Assembly (NCBI GenBank): GCA_030522415.1
Contig: CM060113.1
Coordinates: 14,372,157 to 14,436,156, forward strand
Length of the DNA: 64,000 nt
From: Channallabes apus
Lineage: Eukaryota > Chordata > Actinopteri > Siluriformes > Clariidae
Reading direction: 5' to 3'
In this document: one piece after another, positions 37,169 through 49,019 of the stretch
Layout of the letters: each line of letters opens with the position of its first letter
How positions within the stretch are numbered: the first letter of the stretch is position 1
Notes under the pieces: model-generated
Databases searched by the model: none
The model's input: only the letters and a program-made list of their open reading frames with translations
What the model was told of the DNA's origin: nothing
Position numbers and translations under genes: made by a program

Positions 37169-37327
37169 GTGGGCTCTTCATGCGCTCAACGGTGCAAGAA
37201 CACAGTGCTTTTAGATTTGCTGTGCAGCTCTACAACACCAACCAGAACATGAGTGAAAAGCCCTTCCATCTGAACTATAACGTGGATAACCTGGAGTCCT
37301 CCAACAGCTTCTCTGTCACTCATGCCT
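37169..37327 (+). CDS. gria3: gria3 exon 2: start of the amino-terminal domain
   Basis: The 159-bp exon completes Gly28 and encodes [40 protein letters not shown] and [12 protein letters not shown], then one base (T) of the next codon, expected to be Phe of the conserved AFCSQ. This is the first part of the bilobed LIVBP-like amino-terminal domain, which governs subunit assembly outside the membrane. It is close to mammalian GRIA3 ([26 protein letters not shown]). The donor is T|GTAAGT at 37328. The window therefore encodes residues 1-80 of a protein of about 890; the remaining exons lie beyond 64000. Confidence 0.95.
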
Positions 37328-38739
37328 GTAAGTACGCTGCAGTTTCACAAGCCACAAACAGCAAAGGAGGTTAGGTACAGCCCAAATAAGTACAAATTGT
37401 TCTGATGCACCATTTACAGCTTGCAAGTTGTACAAACAGTGTGATCCCTTTTCATACCAAAGGATCCTATTTACTGTATAACTTGCCTTAGAGGTCATGT
37501 TATTTAATCACCTGTCATCACCAATCATTACAATAATAATAATTTTGACTGTTTATTTGAAATAAAATAATCCTGTTTTAAAACAGTGTTCATTTCTATC
37601 AAGCTGTACGTATTATACATAGGTGGTAATTCGTACCGGTTTGGTTATGATGCTTTCATTCATGGGTAGACTAGGCAGGGTGAACTGATTTTTCATTAAA
37701 AAGAAAAGAAATGCCCATTAGCATGAATTTTTCTTGTGTCTAGCTGTAAAGGAGCTGTCCATCTTGAGCTGTAATTACAATATCAGTCACTTATTTACAT
37801 CATTTCAGCTTAACATGCTCACCTAACATACAGAGCACCGTACCTGTGAGGAGAATGCTGTTTTGCAACTCAGAGTTGCTTCAGTGTGTAATCCCATAAG
37901 CCTTGTATAAGCAATCCAATTTCTGTGGGTAGATTAATGCAAATCCTACTCACCCTCCTGTATGCGTTTAGTATATATAACCTGATGATAGATTTCAGTG
38001 TGAAATGCATTGTTATGAAAGATTTTTTTAAAAATTTAAGCCAGTTTTTTTGTTAACTTTCATTAGCTTCATCAGTACATACAGTTCGGAGGCATAATAT
38101 CTGAATTAACTAATATTTCTATTTTGTTCCACCTCATAGATTTTTCACTTTTATTATATGCACATTTGTATGCTCAGATTATTTTTATTATTCCCATCTG
38201 ATGATATGGTGATGATATCCCTTTATAATAGTGATTTTCATTATCCATGCTTGTCCATGGCAATTTGCAAGTGAAAGTATTTAGGCAGTAAGAGAATGAA
38301 TAGTCAGCTGTGGAAGTGTTTCGTGGGCACTGCATTGGTATTTCTTACACAAAATCTCTTTGAATTCAAAACAAGTTCCCTTGGCAACACAGAATAACCG
38401 AATCAATGCAGAGGTTCCCGATAGTTGCTGAAAAGATTACATGTCTGGTTATGCAAGCAAGGTTTACAAGAACTGTTTAGGAGATAATATTAGAATAATA
38501 TTCTCATATTTTTTAAATGCACTGTAGTAAAGCAAGATATCTCATATCTAAAATATCAAAACAATTTGTTAAATAATTATCATGTACAGATGATACACAA
38601 AGCACAGCATTGCTGTTATAGGTAAACGTTCTGACTGTATTCGTTGAGATTGAGAAAAAAATAAGCTCAAGAAAGCTAGACATGGTTTAGCAGCTATCGC
38701 TAAGACTGCCATGAAAACCCCACACTGACAGTGTTGACT

Positions 38740-38910
38740 GACGTCAAGACCCTATGCATGCACGGGACAAAGGTCACATGAATTCTGATATGCCAGTTCT
38801 CATTCAAGTCACATGACCATGTATCGGATATATATCTGATCTAGGACCACCTATGAAATTGACTTACATCCGATCTGAAAAACTGCATTCAGACAGCCCT
38901 AAAAAAAATT
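38740..38910. repeat. Dispersed-repeat fragment
   Basis: The phrases 'gacaaaggtcacatgaattc', 'catgtatcggatatatatct' and 'ctgaaaaactgcattcagac' recall a fish MITE, probably hAT-type. No matching ends were found in this window. Confidence 0.35.
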
Positions 38911-38989
38911 ATATGTCTGTCATATTAGGGTAAAAATAGAAATTGAGTCACTTCAGGCTGGTAATGTAAATGTAGCCTTTGATGGAGAC

Positions 38990-39360
38990 CTTGAGAGCAG
39001 AAATGTAGACGCCATAATCACAGGATGCAAATCAGTCACCAGCAGTAAGAATCTAACACTTGGTTTGGAGTTTGCAAAGAATAACAAGAGATGCGACACA
39101 AAAGCTCTGAAACCAAGCAAATGAATCAAACTCTATGAAAGTGATTTGAAAGTCAAAGTGTGAAAAAAAGATCTGCTCATGATTCAAAACATACAACCTC
39201 ATCAATCTAGCGGTGGAAGTCGTGTCATGGCTTGGGCTTGCATGGCTGCTTCTGGAACAGGCTCAGTAATCTTTCTTGAGGATGGATCTCATGCTGGTAA
39301 CAGCAGAATGAACTCACCAGTCTACAGAAAAACCCGGGCATAACTGGCATAACTACATGC
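38990..39360 (+). pseudogene. Tc1-like transposase relic
   Basis: Reads KKDLLMIQNIQPHQSSGGSR, VMAWACMAASGTGSVIFLED, GSHAGNSRMNSPVYR. This matches the glycine-rich GGSVMVWACMAASGTGSL block and the downstream RMNSEVYR segment. The preceding part, about 38990-39170, is collinear but broken. Both ends are missing. Confidence 0.75.
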
Positions 39361-42300
39361 TTTCTTCTTCTATGAACAATCTTATGATTTCTGAGATAAG
39401 TATTGCCTTAATGAGAACTCCAACGCTTTCTTGTCCAAAGATGTTAATCTACACTGAGGCACGTTCACACTCCTCCCTGCAGGTTTATGTGGATCTCTCA
39501 CTCACTCTGCAGTGTGAGCTCATTACCACATCTATCTCATTTGCATTTCCTCGCTGACAAACACTGACAAAGAATGTTTTTTTGTTTTATCTGATAAATG
39601 CACATGGGCTGATTTCGGAAAGTTGGGAGTAAACCAAATCTTCCAAAGACCACTGCTGAATGTGGTGCCCAGCCTGATAAGATTACTGTGCATACCATAG
39701 GAACCAGGATGAATGAATGAATGAATAAATAAATAATCATAGTGTGAGATTTCACATGGGCTGAGAAAGCAAAGGATTATTGGTTGGAAAGAAGGTTAGA
39801 TTTTAGATTTCTAATTAAATATTTCGGCAAACTGTCCATGTAGTCTTATGGGAGAGATTGCTCCATTTTTATTCTCTTACTGTTTCACGTTTTTACAGTT
39901 CCATCAAGAAAAAACTGTCTTCAACATATGAGGCATTTTACAGGCTCTCTGATGACAGCTGAATCTGTCGTTTTTGCAAATTTATGTTTTGTATTGTGGT
40001 AGTACTGGAAGTTGTCAGCGGCATTCGTGGTCTTCCTTTGAAATGCATATCAACAGATGTGTCGCTGTCAAAATTGCATCTTCCATCTTTCTCTTATTAT
40101 TTAACCAAATCACTTTCATGTTTAAGTGCCTAAGTAAAAATCTGAAAAGCAGCTTTGGTGTTGCATCAGTTTGCTGAAGTGGCCCAGCTGTTGGAGAAGA
40201 ACCTTTTCAGCTGCACTGGCAGTAATTTTAAAAACATGCGTTTGCTGCAATCACTAGTAGTCTTGAGTATTGCTGCTCATTATATTCCGTAATGACATTG
40301 AAATTTTGATATCCATTCCTTTTTTCACCAAAAACATATTGGGTATGACGAGTCTAGATTGAACCATCATGTATATATAGACAGATAAAAGATCTTGAAC
40401 CAAACTCATTTATTCGAGCCTGGAGACTCACCGCTCCCTATGGCTCAGCTATGGAGTGAATATACAGTATGACATGGCGAGAATATATAGCATAATTGTA
40501 GCAAAAAGTGGTAGCACCATGAATAAATAATTAAATAAATAAAATAAGGCATCATAATTATGACCAAGACCCCAACAATGTAATTAAAAGAAGTGTGCTA
40601 TATAAATAAATAAATGATGTCATGGTGCCGTAGAGGTGATGCCTGTGACCATGCACCTCCAGGGTCAAGAGTTGTATTCCCAACCTCAGGTCTTTGTCCG
40701 TCAAGTTTGCATGTGTTTAAAGTCTGCTTTCTAACAATAACTATCATTTCTTGTTTTTAATCTGATCAAGACTTCTGTAGCAATTAAGACTTTTCAATAT
40801 CCAGCACCAGGAACAAATCAGACTTGACAAAACCATGTCAGAATCTTTCCAGAGCTCTGATCAATATTAGATTGCTCTTATCCAGGTAGCGCAGCTTCAC
40901 TGTAAATCGCAGATCAGCTCACAAACACAACATGCTGTTTGGGGATTTCAGTGTAACATCATGCCAGAGAATGAAGCCTCCACTTCATGGAAGTGCTATT
41001 TGATGATACTTGAGTGGGGCTTCAGTGCAGACTTATTTGTTATTCTTATTTCTCTATTTGTTTCGGGATCTGTGCCAAAATCCGGGAAATATACGTTTTG
41101 ACTTTGTCAAAATTGGAACAGTCTTTTTCATGTGAAATAAAAGAAATGCCTTTATGCTGTTTGTGGTAGAAAACAGACCTTTTCATTGCGTGCACTGGAG
41201 ATGGTAGAGAATTTCTACTGTATACCATAGTGTAAAGGAAATTTATAGCAACTTTTACTCTGCAGTTTGTTCTTTTCAGTGACAGCACAATGCTTTCATC
41301 ACATATACATTTTTCTTTTTTATTTCACATGGGAGACCAAGTCTTGTTAGGTGAATCTATTTAAAGGATATGATGTTCCATGCTGTGCTTGAGACAGGTC
41401 ATACTGTATGTCTCTCTGGAATCTTTCATTTATAACAGCAGAAAATTGCGCACATTTGCACAGCAGGAGATATGAAGCAAAGCTTTCAGTATGAAATAGT
41501 TTGTTCCTTCCTTCTCACTGGCTTGTTGGTGGAAACGATTCGTATAACTCTTTTCATGAATCACAGCTGAAGATATAAATGATAAAATATTTTCTCGGAG
41601 AGCATCCCTGCAACCTGGAATCGATACACTTGGACAAATGAGCAAAGAAGAAACCTGCTGCAGGGACACAAAAGCTTCTTGAAAGTGACATTGTACTGTA
41701 TGATTGTGTGAGATTGGCGTGTATAGTTGAAACACGGGTGTTTTCATGCCAAAGCACTTGGCTAAGATAAAAGGTCATTTTTTGCAGGTACTTTTGTATG
41801 ACGAAACTACAGTATAGATCTCAAATGTTTGTCATACTGTAGTTCCCCTCTCAACTTTAAGCTTGCCTAAATTCTATAAATATATTAATACAGTAGCTAT
41901 ACTTGACCCATGTTAGGTCATTAAAAACTATCAATCTCTATATTTATTTGGTTTCCTGAATATATGAATTTGTGGCCATGGCTTCTGAAATAGAGACGTG
42001 ATAGACTGTTTTTTTTTTTTTTTGTTTTTTACACTTTATTACTTTATTATACTTTATTATGCCTCCTATTTGTATTTTGTTTTTTATCATCTGTTAATTC
42101 CCAATAACTGCCTTATATTCACTTACTGTATATCATTAATCCATACAATTTTCATTATTTCTATATGGTGTTTAGCAGATCCATTTTATTGGTCTATAAG
42201 TTCGATTTTGTCATTGACATATTTGTTGCCCCACTATTTGTTGGTTATATTCAGAGAGCGTTTCAGGCAATAGATGCTATTTTGAATGGGCAGTTTTGAG

Positions 42301-42999
42301 TAATGGCATGCCATGACGTCCAACTCAATGTGACAGAAAGAGAGGCATGTGCCTAATGCAGTAGTCACTTTGGCAGACAAACCAGCTCTGGCTGAAGTTG
42401 CGCTCTCTTTTTTAACATTGGCAAAGCAAAACCGTTCAAATCAAAAAGCTTTCTGAAAATATCAGTCCAGACGGGTGTGTTACTAACAGAGGAGTGCTTG
42501 TATTCCTAAGGTAGCACAATCAGAACTGCTCAAAACAAACTGTGAAATGCCCCTGGGACACAAGTGTAAGGACATCAGCTTCAGTGGAAAGGACAAAAAT
42601 AAATACTAGATTAAAAACTAAAGCCGGCTCGCTAAGACTGCCTTTTGTAACAGTACAGCACACAGGCTTATTGTGGCTTTAGTTGAGGCAGTACACCAAC
42701 ATAAAACATCAACTGTGACTCAAGCTGTGAGGCTAATATGTGCAATATGGTGCTATCTGAAAGCCAAATCAACACATTAGAGTATGCTTTGTTTAGATTA
42801 ATTTGCTGTAGAAGTGTGTTTTTTCTGGCTGAAATGCCTCACTGTAATGAGATATCAATTCTGTAAGAATATTTTGGATTATACATACTATTTATTGCTA
42901 GAATAAAGATCTTATTCAATGACAGAACACTTAATTACGAACATCTGTACACCTGCTTGTTCATGCAGTCATGTGGCAGTAATACAGTGCATAAACCAT
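39361..42999. other. Intron 2 stretch, mostly unique; SINE scrap at 40618-40720
   Basis: There is no exon. Short (gaat)n/(aaat)n tracts occur at about 39708-39735 and 40520-40615. A degraded SINE head lies at 40618-40720 ('catggtgccgtagaggtgat', 'gcacctccagggtcaagagt'). Open frames of about 100 codons at 41430-41747 have no recognised domain. Confidence 0.45.
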
Positions 43000-43385
43000 C
43001 CCGTCATGGACACAATTCACCCATCTTTTGACGACTAATTCCGGCATGATAATGCATTATGTGACAAAGCAAAAGATATCTCAAATTGGTACACGTGGTG
43101 AACATGACAACGAGTTCAATGTGCTTCAGTGGCCTTTCCAGCTACCAGAATTGAATCCAATCGCACACTTTTGGGATGTGGCAGAAGAGTAGATTTGCAG
43201 CATGAAAGTGCACCTGAAAAATCTGCACAAAGTGTATTATACAGTACAGTCATGTCAACATGGACCAGAATCTCAAAGGAATGTTTCCAGCATATTGTGG
43301 AATCCATGCCATGAAATATTAAGTCTGAGTTCAAAGGGAGACCCTACCCAGGCTGTTTTGTTACAGCAAGTGCAATCCCTTTATT
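43000..43385 (+). pseudogene. Tc1-like transposase relic, C-terminal
   Basis: Frame fragments fit the final catalytic block and the tail. 'gtgcttcagtggcctttcca' and 'ccagaattgaatccaatcgc' correspond to VLQWP and PDLNPI, and ISKECFQHIVESMP is read in a plus-strand frame at about 43271-43314. The glutamate codon region and frame are lost. Confidence 0.65.
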
Positions 43386-43999
43386 AATTCTCTGCCAAGT
43401 TGTGTACTTTTGCAACTTTTTGCCTTTGTTCAGTGTTTCTCATTCCAAAACCTTCCCTAAAAAATGTGCTTTCCCATGTTTTTCTATGAAGATATTGTGG
43501 ACACAAAAATAACTCAATCTGGTGGCATGTATGCTTCATTTGTATAACCTGACAAAGAACTGTGATAAAAAAAATTAATAAATAAAAAAGGGGCTGGGGT
43601 TAAATTTAATACATTTTCAAGCTTGTGTGCAATTAAATTCTAGTTCAGAGATTGCACACGTTCCAAAGTACAAAGTATAATATTTAAAAAATATATATAT
43701 TTTTTTTTTCAGATTTGAGAAATCCTTTTTTTAATGAAGCAAAAAATATAATTGAATGTGAATGTTTTCTTTGAGTCACAAATTGCAAAATATTATTTGG
43801 AAATTTTTGATTATATCAGTTTAAATTTTGTATAAAAATGCAGCCTCCCACAGTTTTGTCACAATGGATAAAACAGCTTGCAGTTGTATTTGTAATCATT
43901 ATGTATGCAATTTAGTATCAATAATATGTTAGTTGAGTTTTAATATAAACTTTGGCAAACTCAGGCTGATTGTGTTTTTGTAGTGAGTCTCTGGTACTA

Positions 44000-44210
44000 A
44001 ATTCTAACGCTGTAGCTCTGGGATGTTCCTAGTCTGCAGTGATCAGGACCTACCAAAAGTGGTCCAAGCTGGAAAATTCGGTGAAACCGAAAAACAGCAT
44101 TTTTATGATGCAGATCTACTTTTCTGCTACATCCCAAAAGTATGCGATTGATTCAGGTCTGGTGGCTGGAAAGGCCACAAAGGTTGTCATGGCTGTTAAA
44201 TGTACATACA
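44000..44210 (+). pseudogene. Tc1-like relic, N-terminal
   Basis: The stretch 'ctagtctgcagtgatcagga' followed by RTYQKWSKLENS resembles the helix-turn-helix end (VRTYQKWSKEG) of a fish Tc1 transposase. The rest is unreadable. Confidence 0.5.
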
Positions 44211-45519
44211 GTATACAGTACATATTATATATTTTTTAATTGTGCTGCTACTTCATAAAAGTCTGATTAGATAACTGTTTACATGTTCAAGTGCACATGT
44301 TCCTACTGTATTAAGTGGGCAATGACTATGTTCCCATTTTAAAATGTTTAAGTCATTTGTATGGAGCTGTAATTTAGAATTTGGGTAGAATCTTATTTAT
44401 GTACCTCAGATGAGTTGTCATTAATTATGAACATCTACAGAACCAGGTTTCAACAACTGGGTCAGAGTTTCTTCATTCCACTTGCAGGCATGGAAATTGC
44501 ATGTTCTTGTGTTCTTTAAATGTGAAAGCTGTAAAAGAAGTAAAAATTGTAAATTCAATTTTAGATCAGGTCTGTATAAAAATACCTGAAATTTCCCAAC
44601 ATCAGCACCGTACTTATTCTTTGCCCTGAGCATAGTAAGTAAATAAGCGATGCATTAGCATTACAAAACTAACTTATGCTTGCACCTGCATAAAAAAATT
44701 GAATAAGTCCCTTAATATTTTACCTATTATTCTCAAAATGTCTAATTTAAGACCATTCCATGAAAGGCAGTGCATTTGAACTTGCTGAAAGCTTTGAAAT
44801 GTACCTTGAAATGTTGTTGACTTCAGCAGTTTTCTCCCTTCAGGCAATTTTCTGCCATCTACAGTAATACTATTTCCAATGACATATCCTCTCACTTTTT
44901 CAAAAAGTGTCTTAAGTATGAAACTGGAGAGAGATTTGAGATTAACCGTGGGCAACTCCTTCATCTCATAATTACACATGAATTCAGTGCATGAAGATCC
45001 ATCTACTAGATTGGATCATGAGCAAAATTGTCCCTCCACTGCTTGTAAAATTGCATGCTCTAAAATTAAATCAATATACCGAATCACTACATATCAAATT
45101 ACTATGCAAAGCTCTGCTAGATCCCCTCGGTTAGAAATTTGCCATAAGCTTATATTTAAAAAATATTTCAATTTAACTTTGATTCTGGAAAATGTTTCTT
45201 TAGCTAAAAGAACATGTTTGTTCAAACATAACGGACTACTTTAATTTGTAAAAACTGATTGATTTTTAAAATTCTTATACTATTGAAATAGAATATGGTG
45301 TCCTGTATACCCGTAAATACTGTTTCACACACTGATATTTAGCTATATACTGTATGTTGTAATATGATTACTGGTAAATCTAGGTATTAATAACAAATCT
45401 CTTATTTGCCATTCTTATTAGTATCAAATATAAGAATGTATCTACAGTAGAAGCAAACACCTGTACACAATTACAGTCACTATTTAAAGACTTCCATAAC
45501 CATCATACTGTATATAGTA
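44211..45519. other. Intron 2 stretch, no recognised element
   Basis: AT-rich. A 101-codon minus-strand frame at 44674-44979 has no domain I recognise and no supporting context. Confidence 0.5.
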
Positions 45520-45733
45520 CAGTGGTGTGAAAAACTATTTGCCCCCCTCCTGAGTTCTTATTCTTTTGCATGTTTGTCACACAAAATGTTTCTGATCATC
45601 AAACACATTTAACTATTAGTCAAAGATAACACAAGTAAACACAAAATGCAGTTTTTAAATGAGGGGTTTTATTATTTAGGGAGAAAAAAAACTCCAAACC
45701 TACATGGCCCTGTGTGAAAAAGTAATTGCCCCC
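45520..45733 (+). repeat. Left terminal inverted repeat of the Tc1 element
   Basis: The outer repeat starts at 45520 and the inner direct repeat lies at 45708-45733. Compared with the right arm it has scattered substitutions and small indels in the middle (around 45590-45680), with ends conserved. Confidence 0.9.
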
Positions 45734-45738
45734 TGAAC

Positions 45739-46761
45739 CTAATAACTGGTTGGGCCACCCTTAGCAGCAATAACTGCAATCAAGCGTTTGCGATAACTTG
45801 CAACGAGTCTTTTACAGCGCTCTGGAGGAATTTTGGCCCACTCATCTTTGCAGAATTGTTGTAATTTAGCTTTATTTGAGGGATTTCTAGCATGAACCGC
45901 CTTTTTAAGGTCATGCCACAACATCTCAATAGGATTCAGGTCAGGACTTTGACTAGGCCAATCCAAAGTCTTCATTTTGTTTTTCTTCAGCCATTCAGAG
46001 GTGGATTTGCTGGTGTGTTTTGGGTCATTGTCCTGCTGCAGCACCCAAGATCGCTTCAGCTTGAGTTGACGAACAGATGGCCGGACATTCTCCTTCAGGA
46101 TTTTTTGGTAGACAGTAGAATTCATGGTTCCATCTATCACAGCAAGCCTTCCAGGTCCTGAAGCAGCAAAACAACCCCAGACCATCACACTACCACCACC
46201 ATATTTTACTGTTGGTATGATGTTCTTTTTCTGAAATGCTGTGTTACTTTTACGCCAGATGTAACGGGACACGCACCTTCCAAAAAGTTCAACTTTTGTC
46301 TCGTCGGTCCACAAGGTATTTTCCCAAAAGTCTTGGCAATCATTGAGATGTTTTTTAGCAAAATTGAGACGAGCCTTAATATTCTTTTTGCTTAAAAGTG
46401 GTTTGCGCCTTGGAAATCTGCCATGCAGGCCGTTTTTGCCCAGTCGCTTTATTATGGTGGAGTCGTGAACACTGACCTTAATTGAGGCAAGTGAGGCCTG
46501 CAGTTCTTTAGATGTTGTCCTGGGGTCTTTTGTGGCCTCTCGGATGAGTTGTCTCTGCACTCTTGGGGTAATTTTGGTCGGCCGGCCACTCCTGGGAAGG
46601 TTCACCACTGTTCCATGTTTTTGCCATTTGTGGATAATGGCTCTCAATGTGGTTCGCTGGAGTCCCAAAGCTTTAGAAATGGCTTTATAACCTTTACCAG
46701 ACTGATAGATCTCAATTACTTTTGTTCTCATTTGTTCCTGAATTTCTTTGGATCTTGGCAT
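45739..46761 (-). CDS. Tc1-family transposase, intact, 340 aa
   Basis: DDE/D transposase that cuts and pastes the surrounding element. The frame is uninterrupted from ATG (46761) to TAG (45739-45741), and 340 residues is the usual Tc1 length. Residues 1-110 form the bipartite paired-like DNA-binding region with a GRP hook (GRPTK, 59-63). Basic residues 117-131 (PRRKPLLSKKNIKAR) could act as nuclear signal. The catalytic triad is D153 (LWTDETKVELFG), D244 (LQQDNDPKHTS) and E279 (SPDLNPIEMLW), giving DD34E spacing. The glycine-rich box is GGGSVMVWGCFAASGPG (188-204). No damaged motif is seen, so activity is possible but untested. The start has family-typical MPRSKEIQ. Confidence 0.95.
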   Translation of the reverse strand: MPRSKEIQEQMRTKVIEIYQSGKGYKAISKALGLQRTTLRAIIHKWQKHGTVVNLPRSGRPTKITPRVQRQLIREATKDPRTTSKELQASLASIKVSVHDSTIIKRLGKNGLHGRFPRRKPLLSKKNIKARLNFAKKHLNDCQDFWENTLWTDETKVELFGRCVSRYIWRKSNTAFQKKNIIPTVKYGGGSVMVWGCFAASGPGRLAVIDGTMNSTVYQKILKENVRPSVRQLKLKRSWVLQQDNDPKHTSKSTSEWLKKNKMKTLDWPSQSPDLNPIEMLWHDLKKAVHARNPSNKAKLQQFCKDEWAKIPPERCKRLVASYRKRLIAVIAAKGGPTSY

Positions 46762-46924
46762 GATGTTTAGCTTTTGAGGTGCTTTTGGTCTACTTCTCTG
46801 TGTCAGGTAGCTCCTATTTAAGTGATTTCTTGATTGAAACAGGTGTGGCAGTAATCAGGCCTGGGGGTGACTACAGAAATTGAACTCAGGTGTGATAAAC
46901 CACAGTTAAGTTATTTTTTAACAA

Positions 46925-47124
46925 GGGGGGCAATCACTTTTTCACACAGGGCCATGTAGATGTGGAGTTTTTTTTTCTCCCTTAATAACGTAAACCTTCC
47001 TTTAAAAACTGCATTTTGTGTTCAATTATGTTATCTTTGACTAATAATAGCAGAAACATTTAAGTGACAAACATGCAAAAGAATAAGAAATCAGGAAGGG
47101 GGCAAATAGTTTTTCACACCACTG
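46925..47124 (-). repeat. Right terminal inverted repeat of the Tc1 element
   Basis: The inner direct repeat is at 46925-46952 and the outer one ends at 47124. Its middle differs from the left arm by small gaps, giving 200 versus 214 bp. Confidence 0.9.
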
Positions 47125-47154
47125 TATATACAGTATACAGTATATACTGTAGAA

Positions 47155-47218
47155 AGCTTAGTGGTTAGCACTATCGTATTGCACCTCAAGCGACCGAGTT
47201 CAGATAGTGTCCGGGTAT
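47155..47218 (+). mobile_element. SINE head scrap
   Basis: 'agcttagtggttagcactat' then 'ttgcacctcaagcgaccgag' and 'ttcagatagtgtccgggt' follow the SINE head; the rest is absent. Confidence 0.5.
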
Positions 47219-48220
47219 ATAATGTCACGCACGCAATATTATTCTTATTGGTTTTAGGGCTGTTAAATTTAAATTTAGAGATGCTTCAACACCCCTAAAA
47301 TGGTCTAAAATCGTCTATGCTCCTGTGTACTTGTTGCCACTTGTTAAGACGTCTTTGAATTTTGTTATTTTGACAACCTGGTTTTGATCTTGTTTCAGGT
47401 TCTACTGGTTTTTGATCCTTATTTTGCTCTTTTTGTGCAGTGTTTGCCAACCTCCTGACCATTGATGTTTTTTTCCTTACTTTTTTTCATTACACAATTT
47501 GTCTTACGATTTGGATTTGTCTGTCAGCTTTTTAAATAACGATTTGTTTACCTGCATTGTTGTTGTTCTCTGATGCTTGGCACCAGTATACATTATATAT
47601 GTACAATAGCATGATAGCATGTGATCAGTTAGTCAGCTGTACTGTAGCAAAACTCTCTGGATCGATACAGAAAACGGTATATAGAGAAAAAAATATAGCA
47701 TTTCTGTGTCCAAAAGCTATATGCAGGGTGGTCATGTGATGCACCTCCTTTAAATATCTTTCTGCATTTAAAAAATCTTTGTTAAAATGATTCAATATTT
47801 TCTATTTGGAACAAGTTGGTTGATCCGTTTAACCAATATGTTTCATCATTATGTTGAAATAATTGAGTCATTGAGCCATCCCATACACCCACATTCCCAT
47901 ATTCTTGTTTCTTTGTTCCCTCTGGACATTTTACATCTATTAAATGTCTATACTGCGTATATTGTAGTTGTCTATGACACATCTATTATACGTCTAAAAC
48001 AGGACTCCAATATTTATCTATCATCTTTCAGGTCTAATGACATCTAGTTATAGAGGTTCTGAATCACATTTACTTGTCGAGCTCTAAGTGACAATAGAAG
48101 TATAGCAGATTTCTATTTACCTTCTATATGTAAGGGGGAAAAACAACAAACATTTTTCAATAAAAATGTTTAATCAACATCTGTATATTCAACCTTACAT
48201 ATATTCAACTTGAAAATGGC
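47219..48220. other. Intron 2 stretch, no recognised element
   Basis: AT-rich with no splice-flanked frame matching gria3 and no repeat ends. Confidence 0.5.
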
Positions 48221-48642
48221 ATGGGCCCGGTTTCTCGAAAGCTTCTTATCGCTAAGTAGTTCTTAAGTTGTATCTTAACCTCTCTCTTAACGTTATGGCG
48301 CATTTCCTCAAAACGTTCTTACACTAAGTATCTCTTAGCTAAGTCACACGTTCGTAAGGTTGGTCTGGACCAACCTTAACTCATTCTTAGCGTAGTTTCA
48401 GCTCGAGACGTTAGTCGCCGCCACTGAGCAGCAGTCTTTATAAATCAGCGGTGTATGGAAGCACATTATGGCACGTTATCAAAGTCGTATTAATGATGGA
48501 ATATACTGTAGACCTGTTTAAGAATGTTATTTTATTTGATATCAGAACTAATAGAGTGACTTTTAAATAGCCTATTTCATAATGTGACTAATCCCACTAA
48601 ACATTGGACGTCGGATAGACGTGCAGATCATGTCTATATTGG

Positions 48643-48736
48643 TCAAAATGACGTCCAAGTTGGGTCATGGTTGGACGTCCAAACTAGGTCCACTATTTGG
48701 ACGTCCAACCATGACCCAACTAGGACGTCATTTTGA
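48643..48736. repeat. Hairpin 1: 41-bp inverted repeat
   Basis: Arms 48643-48683 and 48696-48736 pair with one mismatch across 41 positions. The loop is 12 nt (ctaggtccacta). Confidence 0.92.
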
Positions 48737-48795
48737 TGTTCAACATTTGACCTAATGTGACTTAGACCAAAGACATTTCCACAAGAGGGTGAAGT

Positions 48796-49019
48796 AACCC
48801 GCCGCAAAGCATGTCGGTCGTCAGCCGCTGCCCCGCCCACGCCACTATATATATATATATGTATAGTAATACAATATAAAAGAAAAACATAAATAACTTG
48901 ATTATAGGCTTTAAATAAAATAAAAACTGTTAAAGGGAAACAGGAAAATGTAAAAAAGAAAAACATATTGTGGCGTGGGCGGGGCAGCGGCTGACGACCG
49001 TCATGCTTTGCAGCGGGTT
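48796..49019. repeat. Hairpin 2: 50-bp GC-rich inverted repeat
   Basis: Arms 48796-48845 and 48970-49019 pair with two mismatches in 50. The 124-nt loop is AT-rich and includes (TA)n at about 48846-48860. Confidence 0.92.

Larger units (their letters stand above)
45520..47124 (-). mobile_element. Complete Tc1-like transposon, 1,605 bp
   Basis: The element lies exactly between TA dinucleotides (45518-45519 and 47125-47126). Both ends start with CAGTGGTGTGAAAAACTATT, and the first 27 bases are identical. The terminal repeats are about 200-214 bp, and each contains an inner direct repeat, 'ccctgtgtgaaaaagt' plus attgccccc, so the IR/DR layout known from Sleeping Beauty-type Tc1 elements is present. 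One gene fills the space between. It sits antisense in gria3 intron 2. Its end sequence resembles the fish Tc1 group that includes zebrafish ZB; that name is from memory and needs an alignment. Confidence 0.95.

Noticed and set aside
41430..41747. 105-codon minus-strand frame in intron 2
   Set aside because: No domain, no splice context and overlapping frames of similar length; expected by chance.
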